64,000 bases of DNA from Saprospiraceae bacterium (GTDB lineage Bacteria > Bacteroidota > Bacteroidia > Chitinophagales > Saprospiraceae), in assembly GCA_016787525.1 (NCBI GenBank), contig JAEUUP010000072.1:86036-150035 (forward strand). Reading direction: 5' to 3'. A program made the translations under genes and the position numbers. Under the pieces are notes generated by a model. It ran no database searches and had not been told where the DNA came from. It saw only the letters and a list, made by a program, of their open reading frames with translations. Position 1 is the first letter of the stretch. Every line of letters begins with the position of its first letter. This document shows positions 18,399 through 26,605 of the stretch, piece after piece.

Positions 18399-19877
18399 AT
18401 GAATGAATTGAAACGCAGTTTAAGTCTTTTTGACTCTACCATGATTGTCATGGGTTCTATGATTGGTAGCGGCATTTTCATCGTTACGGCCAGCGTTGCC
18501 AAACAAGTGGGTTCACCTTATTATATTATGTTGACGTGGATTCTAACGGGCATTTTGACCATCATTGCTGCTGTCAGTTATGGCGAATTGGCGGGTATGA
18601 TGCCTCGTGCGGGCGGTCAATACGTCTATTTGCGCGAGGCTTATGGTTCGTTGGTTGGTTTTTTATTCGGTTGGACAACTTTTTTGGTCATCGAAACGGG
18701 CTTGATTGCTGCAGTGGCTATTGCTTTTGCCAAATTTACGGCTGTTTTGTTCCCTGTTTTCAATGAACAGAACATTTTGCTCAGAATCGGGGATTATACT
18801 TTCACCAGTACGCAAGCTCTCGCGCTGTTTGTCATCGTTTTGCTCACTTATATCAATGTTCAAGGTATAAAATTGGGTAAATGGGTGCAAAACATCTTCA
18901 CTATTACCAAAATAGGCGCACTTTTAGGTTTGATTTTTCTGGGATTGGTGATGGGTTGGGGTAGTACAGCTTGGCAGTCGAATCTTGCAGCACTTGGGCA
19001 AGCCGCAAAGGTGACGGTGGTCAATCGTCAAGTCGAAATGATACCCCTCAGTAATCTCTCGTTGATGCTCTCGGCGTTGGGTTTGGCAATGATTGGTCCT
19101 ATTTTCAGCTCATCGGCTTGGAACACAATCACTTATACCGCAGGCGAAATCCAAAACCCCAGCCGCAATATTCCACTTAGTCTTTTTCTCGGCACTTTGT
19201 TGGTCAGTGTGCTGTATTGGTTGGCCAATTTGAGCTATTTGATGCTCTTGCCAGCCGTTGGTTCGCCCGAAGGAACGGATGCATTTTCGAGAGGCATTGC
19301 TTTTGCTGCCAATGAGCGTGTGGGAACGGCTGCTGCTGAGATGATATTTGGTCATTTTGGGGCTACTTTGATGGCTGTGTTTATTATGATTTCGACTTTT
19401 GGTTGCAATAATGGCATTGTGTTGTCTGGTTCTCGCGTGTATTATGCGATGGCAAAAGATGGTTTGTTCTTTAAAAAAACCGCTGAACTCAGTGACAAAG
19501 GCGTGCCTGCTTATGCTCTCATTGCGCAATGCTTATGGGCTTGCCTGTTGTGCATTTCGGGCAAATACTCCGACTTATTGAAATACGTCACCTTCGCTAC
19601 TTTACTGTTTTACATCTTAACGATTGGCGGTATTTTTATTCTACGCAAAAAGCAACCGACCACCGAAAGACCTTATCGTGCTTTTGGTTATCCAATCGTT
19701 CCTGCTGTTTATATTGTTATCGCTTCGCTCATTTGCATCAATTTATTGTTGTTTGAAACACCGATTTCATTGTTCGGCATGTCCGTCAAGCCGAGTTGGG
19801 TTGGTTTGGGTATTGTGCTTTTGGGTATTCCTGTGTTTTATGCACAAACGAAACAATCTGAAAGGACTATTCTATAA
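18399..19877 (+). CDS. APC-family amino acid permease
   Basis: 492 residues, about 12 hydrophobic spans. The first span carries DSTMIVMGSMIGSGIFIV, the G-S-G-I-F substrate-binding break in TM1 of the APC superfamily, and TM3 contains the GLIAAVAIAFAKF region. The layout is closest to LAT/y+L-type exchangers such as SteT (serine/threonine exchange). The substrate cannot be fixed. Two more APC permeases occur in the window (36827-38266 and 47645-48967). One dispersed-word copy at 19044 encodes I-P-L-S. Convergent with arr, only 24 bases apart. Confidence 0.85.
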   Translation: MNELKRSLSLFDSTMIVMGSMIGSGIFIVTASVAKQVGSPYYIMLTWILTGILTIIAAVSYGELAGMMPRAGGQYVYLREAYGSLVGFLFGWTTFLVIETGLIAAVAIAFAKFTAVLFPVFNEQNILLRIGDYTFTSTQALALFVIVLLTYINVQGIKLGKWVQNIFTITKIGALLGLIFLGLVMGWGSTAWQSNLAALGQAAKVTVVNRQVEMIPLSNLSLMLSALGLAMIGPIFSSSAWNTITYTAGEIQNPSRNIPLSLFLGTLLVSVLYWLANLSYLMLLPAVGSPEGTDAFSRGIAFAANERVGTAAAEMIFGHFGATLMAVFIMISTFGCNNGIVLSGSRVYYAMAKDGLFFKKTAELSDKGVPAYALIAQCLWACLLCISGKYSDLLKYVTFATLLFYILTIGGIFILRKKQPTTERPYRAFGYPIVPAVYIVIASLICINLLLFETPISLFGMSVKPSWVGLGIVLLGIPVFYAQTKQSERTIL

Positions 19878-19901
19878 GAACGGGCGTTCGGAGATTTTAC
19901 G

Positions 19902-20333
19902 TCAATTTATTATTTCTGAATTTGATTCATTCAGTTTTGCCAAGTTGTCGCGCCATTTTTTTAACTCTGCGGGTGTTAATCTGACCCAGTCTGTTACTTC
20001 TTCGATGATTTTTAAAGGCTCTTTGCTGCGATAAGAGCGTGTTGGATTGCCCGGAAATTTTTTATCTGTTACATTTGGGTCATTTTCAAAGCTTCCTGTT
20101 GGTTCAACCAAATAGACACGGGGCATAGCATCGCCAGGTGCTAATTCAGCCGCCAACCCAGCCCCGTTTTTCAAAGCCGTGAAATAGATATGGTTCATGA
20201 TGACGTTTGGATGATAATTGGAACGGAAACCTGCCGTCAGAAAGTCTCCTACTTTTAAATCTGCTTTTGTGCCATGATAAAAAGGCCCTTGTTCTAAAAT
20301 CGTTTCTGATTCTTTTTCTTTCATATTGTTCAT
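19902..20333 (-). CDS. arr: Rifampin ADP-ribosyltransferase (Arr family)
   Basis: 143 residues, the full Arr length. Motifs follow the family in order: GPFYHGTKADLKVGDFLTAGF (NAD-binding His-Gly-Thr), NHIYFTALKNGAGLAAELA, VYLVEPTGSFENDPNVTDKKFPGNPT, SYRSKEPLKI and the EDW-like VTDWVRLTP. The catalytic residues of mycobacterial Arr (His19, Tyr49, Asp84 in that enzyme) have counterparts in H-G-T, I-Y-F and E-N-D-P. Arr enzymes inactivate rifamycins by ADP-ribosylation at O23. Whether it confers resistance here is inference; chromosomal Arr homologues also occur in non-resistant environmental bacteria. It lies between a permease and 2 kb of repeats. Confidence 0.88.
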   Translation of the reverse strand: MNNMKEKESETILEQGPFYHGTKADLKVGDFLTAGFRSNYHPNVIMNHIYFTALKNGAGLAAELAPGDAMPRVYLVEPTGSFENDPNVTDKKFPGNPTRSYRSKEPLKIIEEVTDWVRLTPAELKKWRDNLAKLNESNSEIIN

Positions 20334-20510
20334 TTATTTTTATGCTGGGTGAATGTATCGAAGTAGTAAAGCTCCATTTTTTACAAATATAAGACCTTTT
20401 TGGGGTCTTAGTACACTGAAAATGCTTTGATGTGTTGCCCTGATTTGTTACGCAATCATTGTATTGGAGGCAGCACTAACAGATTAAGCTTTTTAAGAGA
20501 GTTTAGTTGG

Positions 20511-20840
20511 AAATAATCGCTGTTATAAAAGCGTGCATAAAAGGGTCGTTGGACCCGACATTTTGGTAGCGGCGGGTGAAGCCCGCCGTAAGATGCCCCC
20601 CCTCAGTATTTAAGCTGCGTAGCGGCGACATATTTTAAATGCGCCCAAGTTAATATGTCGCCGCTATGCGACTTGGGAGGTCGGGATGAATTTTTCACGG
20701 CGGGCTTCACCCGCCGCTACCAAAATGTCGGGTCTAACGACCCTTTTATGCACGCTTTTATAACCGCGATTATTTAGCTGCTACCAAAATGTCGGGTCTA
20801 ACGACCCTTTTATTCACGCTTTTATAACTCCGATTATTTA
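20511..20840. repeat. Nested inverted repeat with extra half copy
   Basis: Outer arms 20511-20589 and 20697-20775 (79 bp each) are reverse complements with about three mismatches. The inner arms 20617-20634 and 20652-20669 (18 bp) share the core AGCGGCGACATATT. A dispersed-word copy (20599) lies between the outer and inner stems. A direct repeat of the right arm follows at 20780-20840 (offset 64 bp, three or four changes). It is more GC-rich than its surroundings. No transposase, so a MITE- or REP-like element is the likely type. Confidence 0.85.
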
Positions 20841-20847
20841 GTTCTTC

Positions 20848-21061
20848 TTTGGCACTTTGCATTTTAGTGACCATGTGTTGTCACTACGTGACGATAGGCT
20901 ATTATTTCTGAATGCCTGTTACAAATATGTTGTCGCTAACGCGACATTTTGTGCGAAATTCAAGTCTAAAATGTCGCGTTAGCGACAACATATTTGTAAC
21001 AGGCAGACAAATAGAGTCTCCTTTGTCACGTAGTGACACCACTTTTTCGTAAAGTGCCAAA
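20848..21061. repeat. Compound inverted repeat
   Basis: Central arms 20914-20950 and 20968-21004 are a perfect 37-bp inverted repeat containing GTCGCTAACGCGAC. Outside them are GTCACTACGTGAC near 20881 and GTCACGTAGTGAC near 21025, then TTTGGCACTTT (20848-20858) and its complement (21051-21061). The whole can fold into one ~210-base hairpin. Confidence 0.85.
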
Positions 21062-21342
21062 GTAGAATTAGTATTGTGCTGAATAAAACTTTTTAAAAAC
21101 AAAAATTATCAAAGAATAAAATATTATTTACCAAACTGTAACAACTGAATCTCACTTTGCGTATCTGATGTATAGACGATTGGGCAGTTATTGTACGCTC
21201 TTTAAAAGAAATCGGAATTATCTGTTTTACGAGAAACGTACATTTAGGTAATTTTCAAAATTTCCTAAATGTTGATTATCAATAAATTGGGACTTTGAAA
21301 ACGCTCTTGTTTCGCAAAAATAGATAATTCTAAAAAAATTAC

Positions 21343-21865
21343 AAGTTTTGAAGAAAGCTTCCTGTGCTTTGATGATGAGCGTGCAGGGTTTTGAAGAAGA
21401 ATTCCTGTGCTTTGATGATGAGCGTGTAGGGTTTTGAAGAAGAATTCCTGTGCTTTTATGATGAGTGTGTAGGGTTTTGAAGAAGACTTCCTGTGCTTTT
21501 ATGATGAGCGTATAGGGTTTTGAAGAAGACTTCCTGTGCTTTTATGATGAGCGTGTAGGGTTTTGAAGAAGATTTCCTGTGCTTTTATGATGAGTGTATA
21601 GGGTTTTGAAGAAGGCTTTCTGTGCTTTTATGATGAGCGTGCAGGGTTTTGAAGAAGATTTCGTGGGCTTTTATGATGAGCGTATAGGGTTTTGAAGAAG
21701 ATTTCCTGTGCTTTTATGATGAGTGTATAGGGTTTTGAAGAAGATTTCCTGTGCTTTTATGATGAGCGTGCAGGGTTTTGAAGAAGATTTCATGGGCTTT
21801 GATGACGGCTTTGTGGGCTTTGATGATAAGTGTGAGGGTTTTGAAGAAAAATTCATGGGTTTTGA
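21343..21865. repeat. 43-bp tandem repeat array, about 11 units
   Basis: Units begin near 21361, 21404, 21447, 21490, 21533, 21576, 21619, 21662, 21705, 21748 and 21791, followed by two degenerate part units. Each contains CCTGTGCTTTTATGATGAGC and GGGTTTTGAAGAAGA with a few substitutions. Units are contiguous, without spacers, so this is a minisatellite rather than a CRISPR. It lies 440 bp upstream of the 22303-23247 gene. Confidence 0.9.
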
Positions 21866-21927
21866 GGGGGGGGAAGACAGGTCGTAAATAATTAGTGCGA
21901 ACGTATCAAGGTATTGTTAGGTTTTAA

Positions 21928-22084
21928 GACCTCAGAGAGGTCTCATATTTGTAGAAAAATTGAGTCTATCTTCCTTTTTCAACCTCATTAGAGGTCGTAA
22001 GTTTTGACAAGTTCGACCTCTAACAAGGTCGGTATTGCGTTCTTTGTCTTGTTTTTCTACAAATATTTGACCCTTAACAGGGTC
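21928..22084. repeat. Third inverted-repeat cluster
   Basis: ATATTTGTAGAAAAA (21945-21959) pairs with 22052-22066. Inside are GAGGTCG (21991-21997) and CGACCTC (22014-22020). Outside are palindromes GACCTCAGAGAGGTC (about 21929) and GACCCTTAACAGGGTC (about 22069). Same style as the two upstream elements but a different sequence. Confidence 0.65.
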
Positions 22085-22155
22085 TTTTCTGACAATATTT
22101 TGGTGCGTTTACCATAGTAAATAATTGATTCTCAACAAATTTAATTAAATAATTC

Positions 22156-22215
22156 TTTTGGTTCTTTGACAATTTTTGTGTTTATCATACTGAGGGGGTA
22201 CGTATCGGATACTTT
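22156..22215 (+). repeat. 60-bp direct repeat, copy 1
   Basis: Identical over 60 bases to 63816-63875, beginning TTTTGGTTCTTTGAC and ending CGGATACTTT. It contains a dispersed-word copy (22188). It lies 88 bp upstream of the 22303-23247 gene. Confidence 0.9.
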
Positions 22216-22233
22216 AAAAGTATCCGATACGTA
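22199..22233. promoter_or_regulatory. 35-bp near-perfect palindrome upstream of the paralogous gene
   Basis: TACGTATCGGATACTTT (22199-22215) is the exact reverse complement of 22217-22233 around a single central base. It could be an operator or an RNA hairpin 70 bp before the start at 22303. The second copy of the 60-bp repeat (63859-63875) carries only the left half. Confidence 0.6.
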
Positions 22234-22302
22234 TTCTCGCTTCATATTTTATATTATCTCCACAAAAACTGTCAAAGACTTATTCTTTTAAAAACATCGA
22301 GT

Positions 22303-23247
22303 ATGGCTATTTCTAATTACAGCTGCTCTCAAGCAGAACTTTACACCACCTGCCGCACTGCTTGGCTATTGTGTCAGCAATATCTACAAGGGTTTAGTGC
22401 CTACAAAAGCAAGTACACGCCTGAGTTTATCACTGATAATTTGGCTCTCATCAGTTCTGTTGAATCCATGGGGGGCTTTGTGGCTCGTACGATGCCTGTC
22501 AAGGAGTTGCGCAAGGAGCTTTTGAACGAAAAATCGGACTTAATGGCGTTTTTTGTGCGTCTAAAAGGCTATGTTGTTGAGGTTTTTAAAGGTGACAAAA
22601 AGTCTTTGGAGGCGAATTGCACCGAAATGGGACAGGCTTACTACGATAAAATTGGGTCGAGCAATTGGAGTGATGTCTCTGGTTTGTTGTCGGCGATGGT
22701 GCCTTACGTCAAATCGAATCAGGCGTTGTTGATGGAGAAGGGGTACATGCCTGCCACGTTTTTGAGTCAATTGGAAGAAAAAGAGATTTCCTTTAAAGCG
22801 GCGTATGAAACGTGGAAAGGAGAATATGAGGCTTCGCCTGATGCAACAAACTCAAAAATAGTTGCCAACAACGACCTCAAAGAACGGGTGATGGCGATGT
22901 TAGCCGATGGGCAAGCGGCATTTTTTAATGATAAGACTATTGCACAAAAGTTTGTGTGGGCGACTTTATTGGCACCCGTTCGGGGTTTGAAGCCGATGGG
23001 TTTTACGGGTAAAACAACGGATAAGACTTCAGAGGGCCCCCTCAGTAAAGCGATGCTTTGCATTGATTCTTTGAATATGCGTGTGCCATGCGATAAGAAC
23101 GGCCGCTATCAAGCAGTTGTACCTACGGCCGAGAAATTGACCCTCGTTTTCAAAGCAGAAGGCTATGAAGACCTTGTTTTGGAAGCCCAAGAGGTCAAAT
23201 TGGGTGTTATGAGTCGTTTAAATGTGGCTATGAAGGCTATAAATTGA
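22303..23247 (+). CDS. Paralogous helical protein with C-terminal carboxypeptidase-regulatory-like domain, copy 1
   Basis: 314 residues; no signal peptide, so probably cytoplasmic. Residues 1-225 are mostly helical with conserved Cys (YSCSQAELYTTCRTAWLLCQQ), then ITDNLALISSVE, VPYVK and LMEKGYMPATFLSQLEEK. After a linker, residues 232-314 form a beta-rich CarboxypepD_reg-like domain (GFTGKTTDK...PLSKAML...PCDKNGRYQAVVP...LVFKAEGYEDLVL). The protein encoded at 62751-63698 is a paralogue over the full length, roughly 60 % identical by eye. I do not recognise the N-terminal family. A dispersed-word copy (23038) encodes P-L-S at the same place in both paralogues. Upstream repeats and the palindrome suggest unusual regulation or recombination. 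Confidence 0.75.
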   Translation: MAISNYSCSQAELYTTCRTAWLLCQQYLQGFSAYKSKYTPEFITDNLALISSVESMGGFVARTMPVKELRKELLNEKSDLMAFFVRLKGYVVEVFKGDKKSLEANCTEMGQAYYDKIGSSNWSDVSGLLSAMVPYVKSNQALLMEKGYMPATFLSQLEEKEISFKAAYETWKGEYEASPDATNSKIVANNDLKERVMAMLADGQAAFFNDKTIAQKFVWATLLAPVRGLKPMGFTGKTTDKTSEGPLSKAMLCIDSLNMRVPCDKNGRYQAVVPTAEKLTLVFKAEGYEDLVLEAQEVKLGVMSRLNVAMKAIN

Positions 23248-23264
23248 TTGGGTTATTGTCTCAT

Positions 23265-23303
23265 AAAAAAGTGGATGGTTCAATATGGAGCGTCCACTTT
23301 TTT
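23265..23303 (+). terminator. Terminator after paralogue 1
   Basis: AAAAAAGTGGATG (23265-23277) pairs with CGTCCACTTTTTT (23291-23303, one G-U pair), followed by more T residues. A good intrinsic terminator. Confidence 0.8.
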
Positions 23304-23383
23304 TTTATTCCTTTGTGTCTTTCGTCTAAATAAAATGGTTTAACGCTATAAAAAAGGATGAACCCTTAAATTTTTCTCACTTT

Positions 23384-23391
23384 TACCTTTG
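23384..23391 (+). promoter_or_regulatory. Probable -7 box for the RND pump gene
   Basis: TACCTTTG matches TAnnTTTG, 36 bases before the ATG at 23428. Confidence 0.45.
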
Positions 23392-23427
23392 ATATTAATT
23401 TTTTTATACAAAATGTGAATTTGCGCT

Positions 23428-26400
23428 ATGAATTTATCTTCATTGAGTATTCGCCGCCCTGTTTTGGCTATTGTTATGAACGTGATAATCCTACTTTTTG
23501 GGGTTATTGGTTTTCAATCGCTGGGTGTTCGGGAGTTTCCGAGCATTGACCCACCCGTTATTACGGTTCGGACCAGCTATTCGGGTGCGAATGCCGAAAT
23601 CATTGAGTCGCAAATCACCGAGCCGCTCGAAAAGGCGATTAATGGTATTGCGGGCATCAAATCTATCAGTTCTGCGTCGAATCAAGGCTCTTCCAACATC
23701 ACCATTGAGTTTGACATCAATGCCAACCTCGAAGCGGCTGCCAACGATGTGCGCGACAAGGTGAGCCAAGCGGTGCGCTCGTTGCCACAAGATATTGATG
23801 GCGTGCCAACAGTTGAAAAAGCGGATGCCAATAGTGACCCCATCATTTCTATGTCGGTCAAGAGTGATTCACGTAATATATTGGAGTTGTCTGATTTTGC
23901 TGAAAACGTGATTGCAGAGCGTGTTCAGACCATTCCTGATGTGTCGAGTGTGCGTATTTGGGGACAAAAGCGGTTTGCTATGCGTCTGTGGCTCGACCCT
24001 CAGCGTTTGGCGGCGTATAAATTGACACCACTTGATGTCAAACAAGCATTGGACAGAGAAAATGTTGAGCTGCCTTCGGGTAAAATTGCAGGCAACAACT
24101 CCGAATTGGTGGTCAAAACAGTGGGTAAATTGCTGACTGTGAGCGATTTTGAGGAGTTAATCATTAAAGAGGATGCCAACGGGACCATAAAATTCAAAGA
24201 CATAGGTAAAGCCAACTTGGGTCCCGAAAATGAAGAAACGATTTTGCGTGTGAATGGTATTGCGATGGTCGCTGTGGCGGTCATTCCGCAACCCGGTGCG
24301 AACTATATCAATATTGCTGATGAATTTTACAAAAGAGTTGAAAAACTCAAAGCTGATGTGCCTCAAGACATTGAACTGCAAGTGAGTGTGGACAATACCA
24401 TTTTTGTCCGCAAAGCCATTACGGAGGTGAAAGAGACCATTTTTATTGCCATCGGCTTAGTTGTTTTGATTATTTTCTTGTTTTTCCGCGATTGGGCGAT
24501 TGCCTTCCGTCCTTTGATAGACATTCCTGTTTCGTTGGTGGGTGCTTTTTTCATCATGTACATGATGGATTATTCCATCAACGTATTAAGTCTTTTGGCG
24601 ATTGTTTTGGCAACAGGTTTGGTTGTTGATGATGGTATTGTGGTGACTGAAAATATCTATAAGAAGGTCGAAGGTGGCATGAATCCCGTTCAAGCGGCAA
24701 TAGTGGGGTCCAAAGAGATATTTTTTGCCGTCATCTCGACTTCCGTGACCTTGGCAGCGGTGTTTTTGCCCGTTATTTTCATGGATGGTTTCATTGGGAA
24801 GTTGTTTCAAGAGTTTGGTGTTGTGTTGGCAGGCTCGGTTCTCATCTCTGCTTTTGTGTCTTTGACTTTGACACCGATGCTCAATGCTTATTTGACAAAA
24901 AGTGGCGATAAGAAATCGTGGTTCTATGAGAAAACAGAACCTTTTTTCAGGGGTTTGGAGAAAAGTTATGGCGACAAACTGAGGGGGTTCATGCGCTACA
25001 AATGGTTGGCTTTTCCAGTTTTTGCGATTATGGGTGTAGGAACGTATTATTTTTACGGTACACTCAAAGAAGAATTGGCTCCTGTGGACGACCGTTCGTG
25101 GTTGCGCCTCATGATTACAGCACCCGAAGGTGCGACTTATGAATACACAGACAGATACTTGTACAAACTTGTGAACTTTATCAACGATTCTGTGCCTGAG
25201 CGAAAGTTTGCAGTCTCCGTAACAGCACCAGGTTTTTCAGGTTCGGGTAGTTCCAACACCGGTTTTGTCCGTTTGATGCTGAATAGCCCAGAGGAACGTA
25301 AGCGGAGTCAGCAGGAAATCTATATGTCTTTGCTGGGTAAGCTGCGGAATTTCAACGAAGCCCGTTGTTTTATTTTACAACAGCAAACGATACAGACAGG
25401 TGGCTTTGGTTCTCAGCCTGTACAGTTCGTTATTCAAGCTCCAGAGTTCCAAAAATTGGTGGACAAAGTGCCAAAGTTCATGGAAGAGGTTAATAAAAGC
25501 CCTATTTTGATGAATGCGGATGTCAATTTGAAGTTTAATAAACCAGAATTGTACATTCAAATAGATCGTGAAAAGGCTCGTGCGTTGGATGTGAACGTTG
25601 TGAATGTTGCACAGACGCTCCAATTGTCACTTTCGGGTTTGCGTTATGGCTATTTCAATATGAATGGCAAACAATATCAAGTTGTTGGGCAAGTAGATAG
25701 AGCCAATCGCGACGAACCTTTAGATTTAAAATCCCTATTCGTGCGCAATCAACGCGGTGATTTGGTACAATTAGACAATATCGTGAAAGTAGAGGAGCGG
25801 TCTAATCCCCCTCAGTTGTATCACTACAATCGTTTCAAGTCTGCAACGGTTTCCGCTGCTTTAGCCCCAGGCAAAACTGTCGGCGACGGCATAGCAGAAA
25901 TGAAACGCATCGCCAAGTTGGTCTTAGACGATACATTTTCGACGGAGTTGACAGGTTCTTCTCGTGACTTTGCAGAGAGTTCGGGGAGTACATCGTTTGC
26001 CTTCATACTGGCTTTGATTTTAGTTTATCTCATTTTGGCTGCCCAATTCGAGTCTTTTATAGATCCATTTGTCATCATGTTGACAGTGCCTTTGGCGTTG
26101 GGTGGTGCAGTGTTTTCATTGTGGTTTTTCAATCAGACACTTAATATTTTCTCACAAATTGGTATCATCATGTTGGTCGGTTTGGTGACGAAAAACGGTA
26201 TTTTGATTGTCGAATTTGCCAATCAATTGCGAGAAACGGGCATGAATAAGACAGAAGCTGTCATAAATGCAGCCGCCAGTCGTTTCCGTCCGATTCTGAT
26301 GACATCTTTTGCCACTATGTTGGGCGCATTGCCTATTGCTTTAGCATTGGGAGCGGGGTCGAAAAGCCGTATGGGTATGGGTATTGTCATCATCGGCGGT

Positions 26401-26565
26401 CTTTTGTTCTCTTTGACATTGACTTTGTATGTCATTCCAGCGATGTATTCCTATTTGTCGCGCCAGCACTCAATCAAGTCAGAAGAAGAGATAATGAAAG
26501 GCGCACCTCAAGTGCAAGAACACACTGTTCAAGGAGAAGGGGGCATTTTAGCCGATGCTCATTGA
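23428..26565 (+). CDS. RND efflux transporter, HAE1/AcrB-like
   Basis: 1045 residues, full length, inner-membrane proton-driven pump. The N terminus SSLSIRRPVLAIVMNVIILLFG and GVREFPSIDPPVITVRTSYSGA are the classic AcrB-family start. The TM4 proton-relay aspartates are in ATGLVVDDGIVVTENIYK (about residue 402), and the partner Lys is in GLVTKNGILIVEFANQLRE (about residue 916). Two periplasmic porter loops separate 12 membrane spans. The outer-membrane partner follows 40 bases downstream, but no membrane-fusion protein gene is adjacent. Two dispersed-word copies, each with one mismatch, are inside (24977, giving K-L-R-G; 25808, giving PPQL). Confidence 0.92.
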   Translation: MNLSSLSIRRPVLAIVMNVIILLFGVIGFQSLGVREFPSIDPPVITVRTSYSGANAEIIESQITEPLEKAINGIAGIKSISSASNQGSSNITIEFDINANLEAAANDVRDKVSQAVRSLPQDIDGVPTVEKADANSDPIISMSVKSDSRNILELSDFAENVIAERVQTIPDVSSVRIWGQKRFAMRLWLDPQRLAAYKLTPLDVKQALDRENVELPSGKIAGNNSELVVKTVGKLLTVSDFEELIIKEDANGTIKFKDIGKANLGPENEETILRVNGIAMVAVAVIPQPGANYINIADEFYKRVEKLKADVPQDIELQVSVDNTIFVRKAITEVKETIFIAIGLVVLIIFLFFRDWAIAFRPLIDIPVSLVGAFFIMYMMDYSINVLSLLAIVLATGLVVDDGIVVTENIYKKVEGGMNPVQAAIVGSKEIFFAVISTSVTLAAVFLPVIFMDGFIGKLFQEFGVVLAGSVLISAFVSLTLTPMLNAYLTKSGDKKSWFYEKTEPFFRGLEKSYGDKLRGFMRYKWLAFPVFAIMGVGTYYFYGTLKEELAPVDDRSWLRLMITAPEGATYEYTDRYLYKLVNFINDSVPERKFAVSVTAPGFSGSGSSNTGFVRLMLNSPEERKRSQQEIYMSLLGKLRNFNEARCFILQQQTIQTGGFGSQPVQFVIQAPEFQKLVDKVPKFMEEVNKSPILMNADVNLKFNKPELYIQIDREKARALDVNVVNVAQTLQLSLSGLRYGYFNMNGKQYQVVGQVDRANRDEPLDLKSLFVRNQRGDLVQLDNIVKVEERSNPPQLYHYNRFKSATVSAALAPGKTVGDGIAEMKRIAKLVLDDTFSTELTGSSRDFAESSGSTSFAFILALILVYLILAAQFESFIDPFVIMLTVPLALGGAVFSLWFFNQTLNIFSQIGIIMLVGLVTKNGILIVEFANQLRETGMNKTEAVINAAASRFRPILMTSFATMLGALPIALALGAGSKSRMGMGIVIIGGLLFSLTLTLYVIPAMYSYLSRQHSIKSEEEIMKGAPQVQEHTVQGEGGILADAH

Positions 26566-26605
26566 TTGTTTAACGAAAAACAACATTCAGCTATCATAAT
26601 TTTTT

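Larger units (their letters stand above)
20334..22302. other. Gene-free repeat region, 1.97 kb
   Basis: No credible coding sequence. In order it holds a 265-bp nested inverted repeat with an extra half copy (20511-20840), a ~220-bp compound inverted repeat (20848-21061), a 43-bp tandem array (21343-21865), short GACC-type palindromes inside a 15-bp inverted repeat (21928-22084), a 60-bp direct repeat shared with 63816-63875, and a 35-bp near-perfect palindrome (22199-22233). The small frames here are by-products of the repeats. Confidence 0.8.

Noticed and set aside
19110..19529. Minus-strand 139-codon open frame
   Set aside because: Antisense to an intact amino acid permease gene; no recognisable domain.
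21671..21856. Minus-strand open frame rich in SSKP repeats
   Set aside because: It is a translation of the tandem array; the 43-bp period shifts frame each unit, and there is no start context.
21343..21865. Possible CRISPR array
   Set aside because: The 43-bp units are contiguous and near-identical along their full length with no unique spacers, and no cas genes are present.
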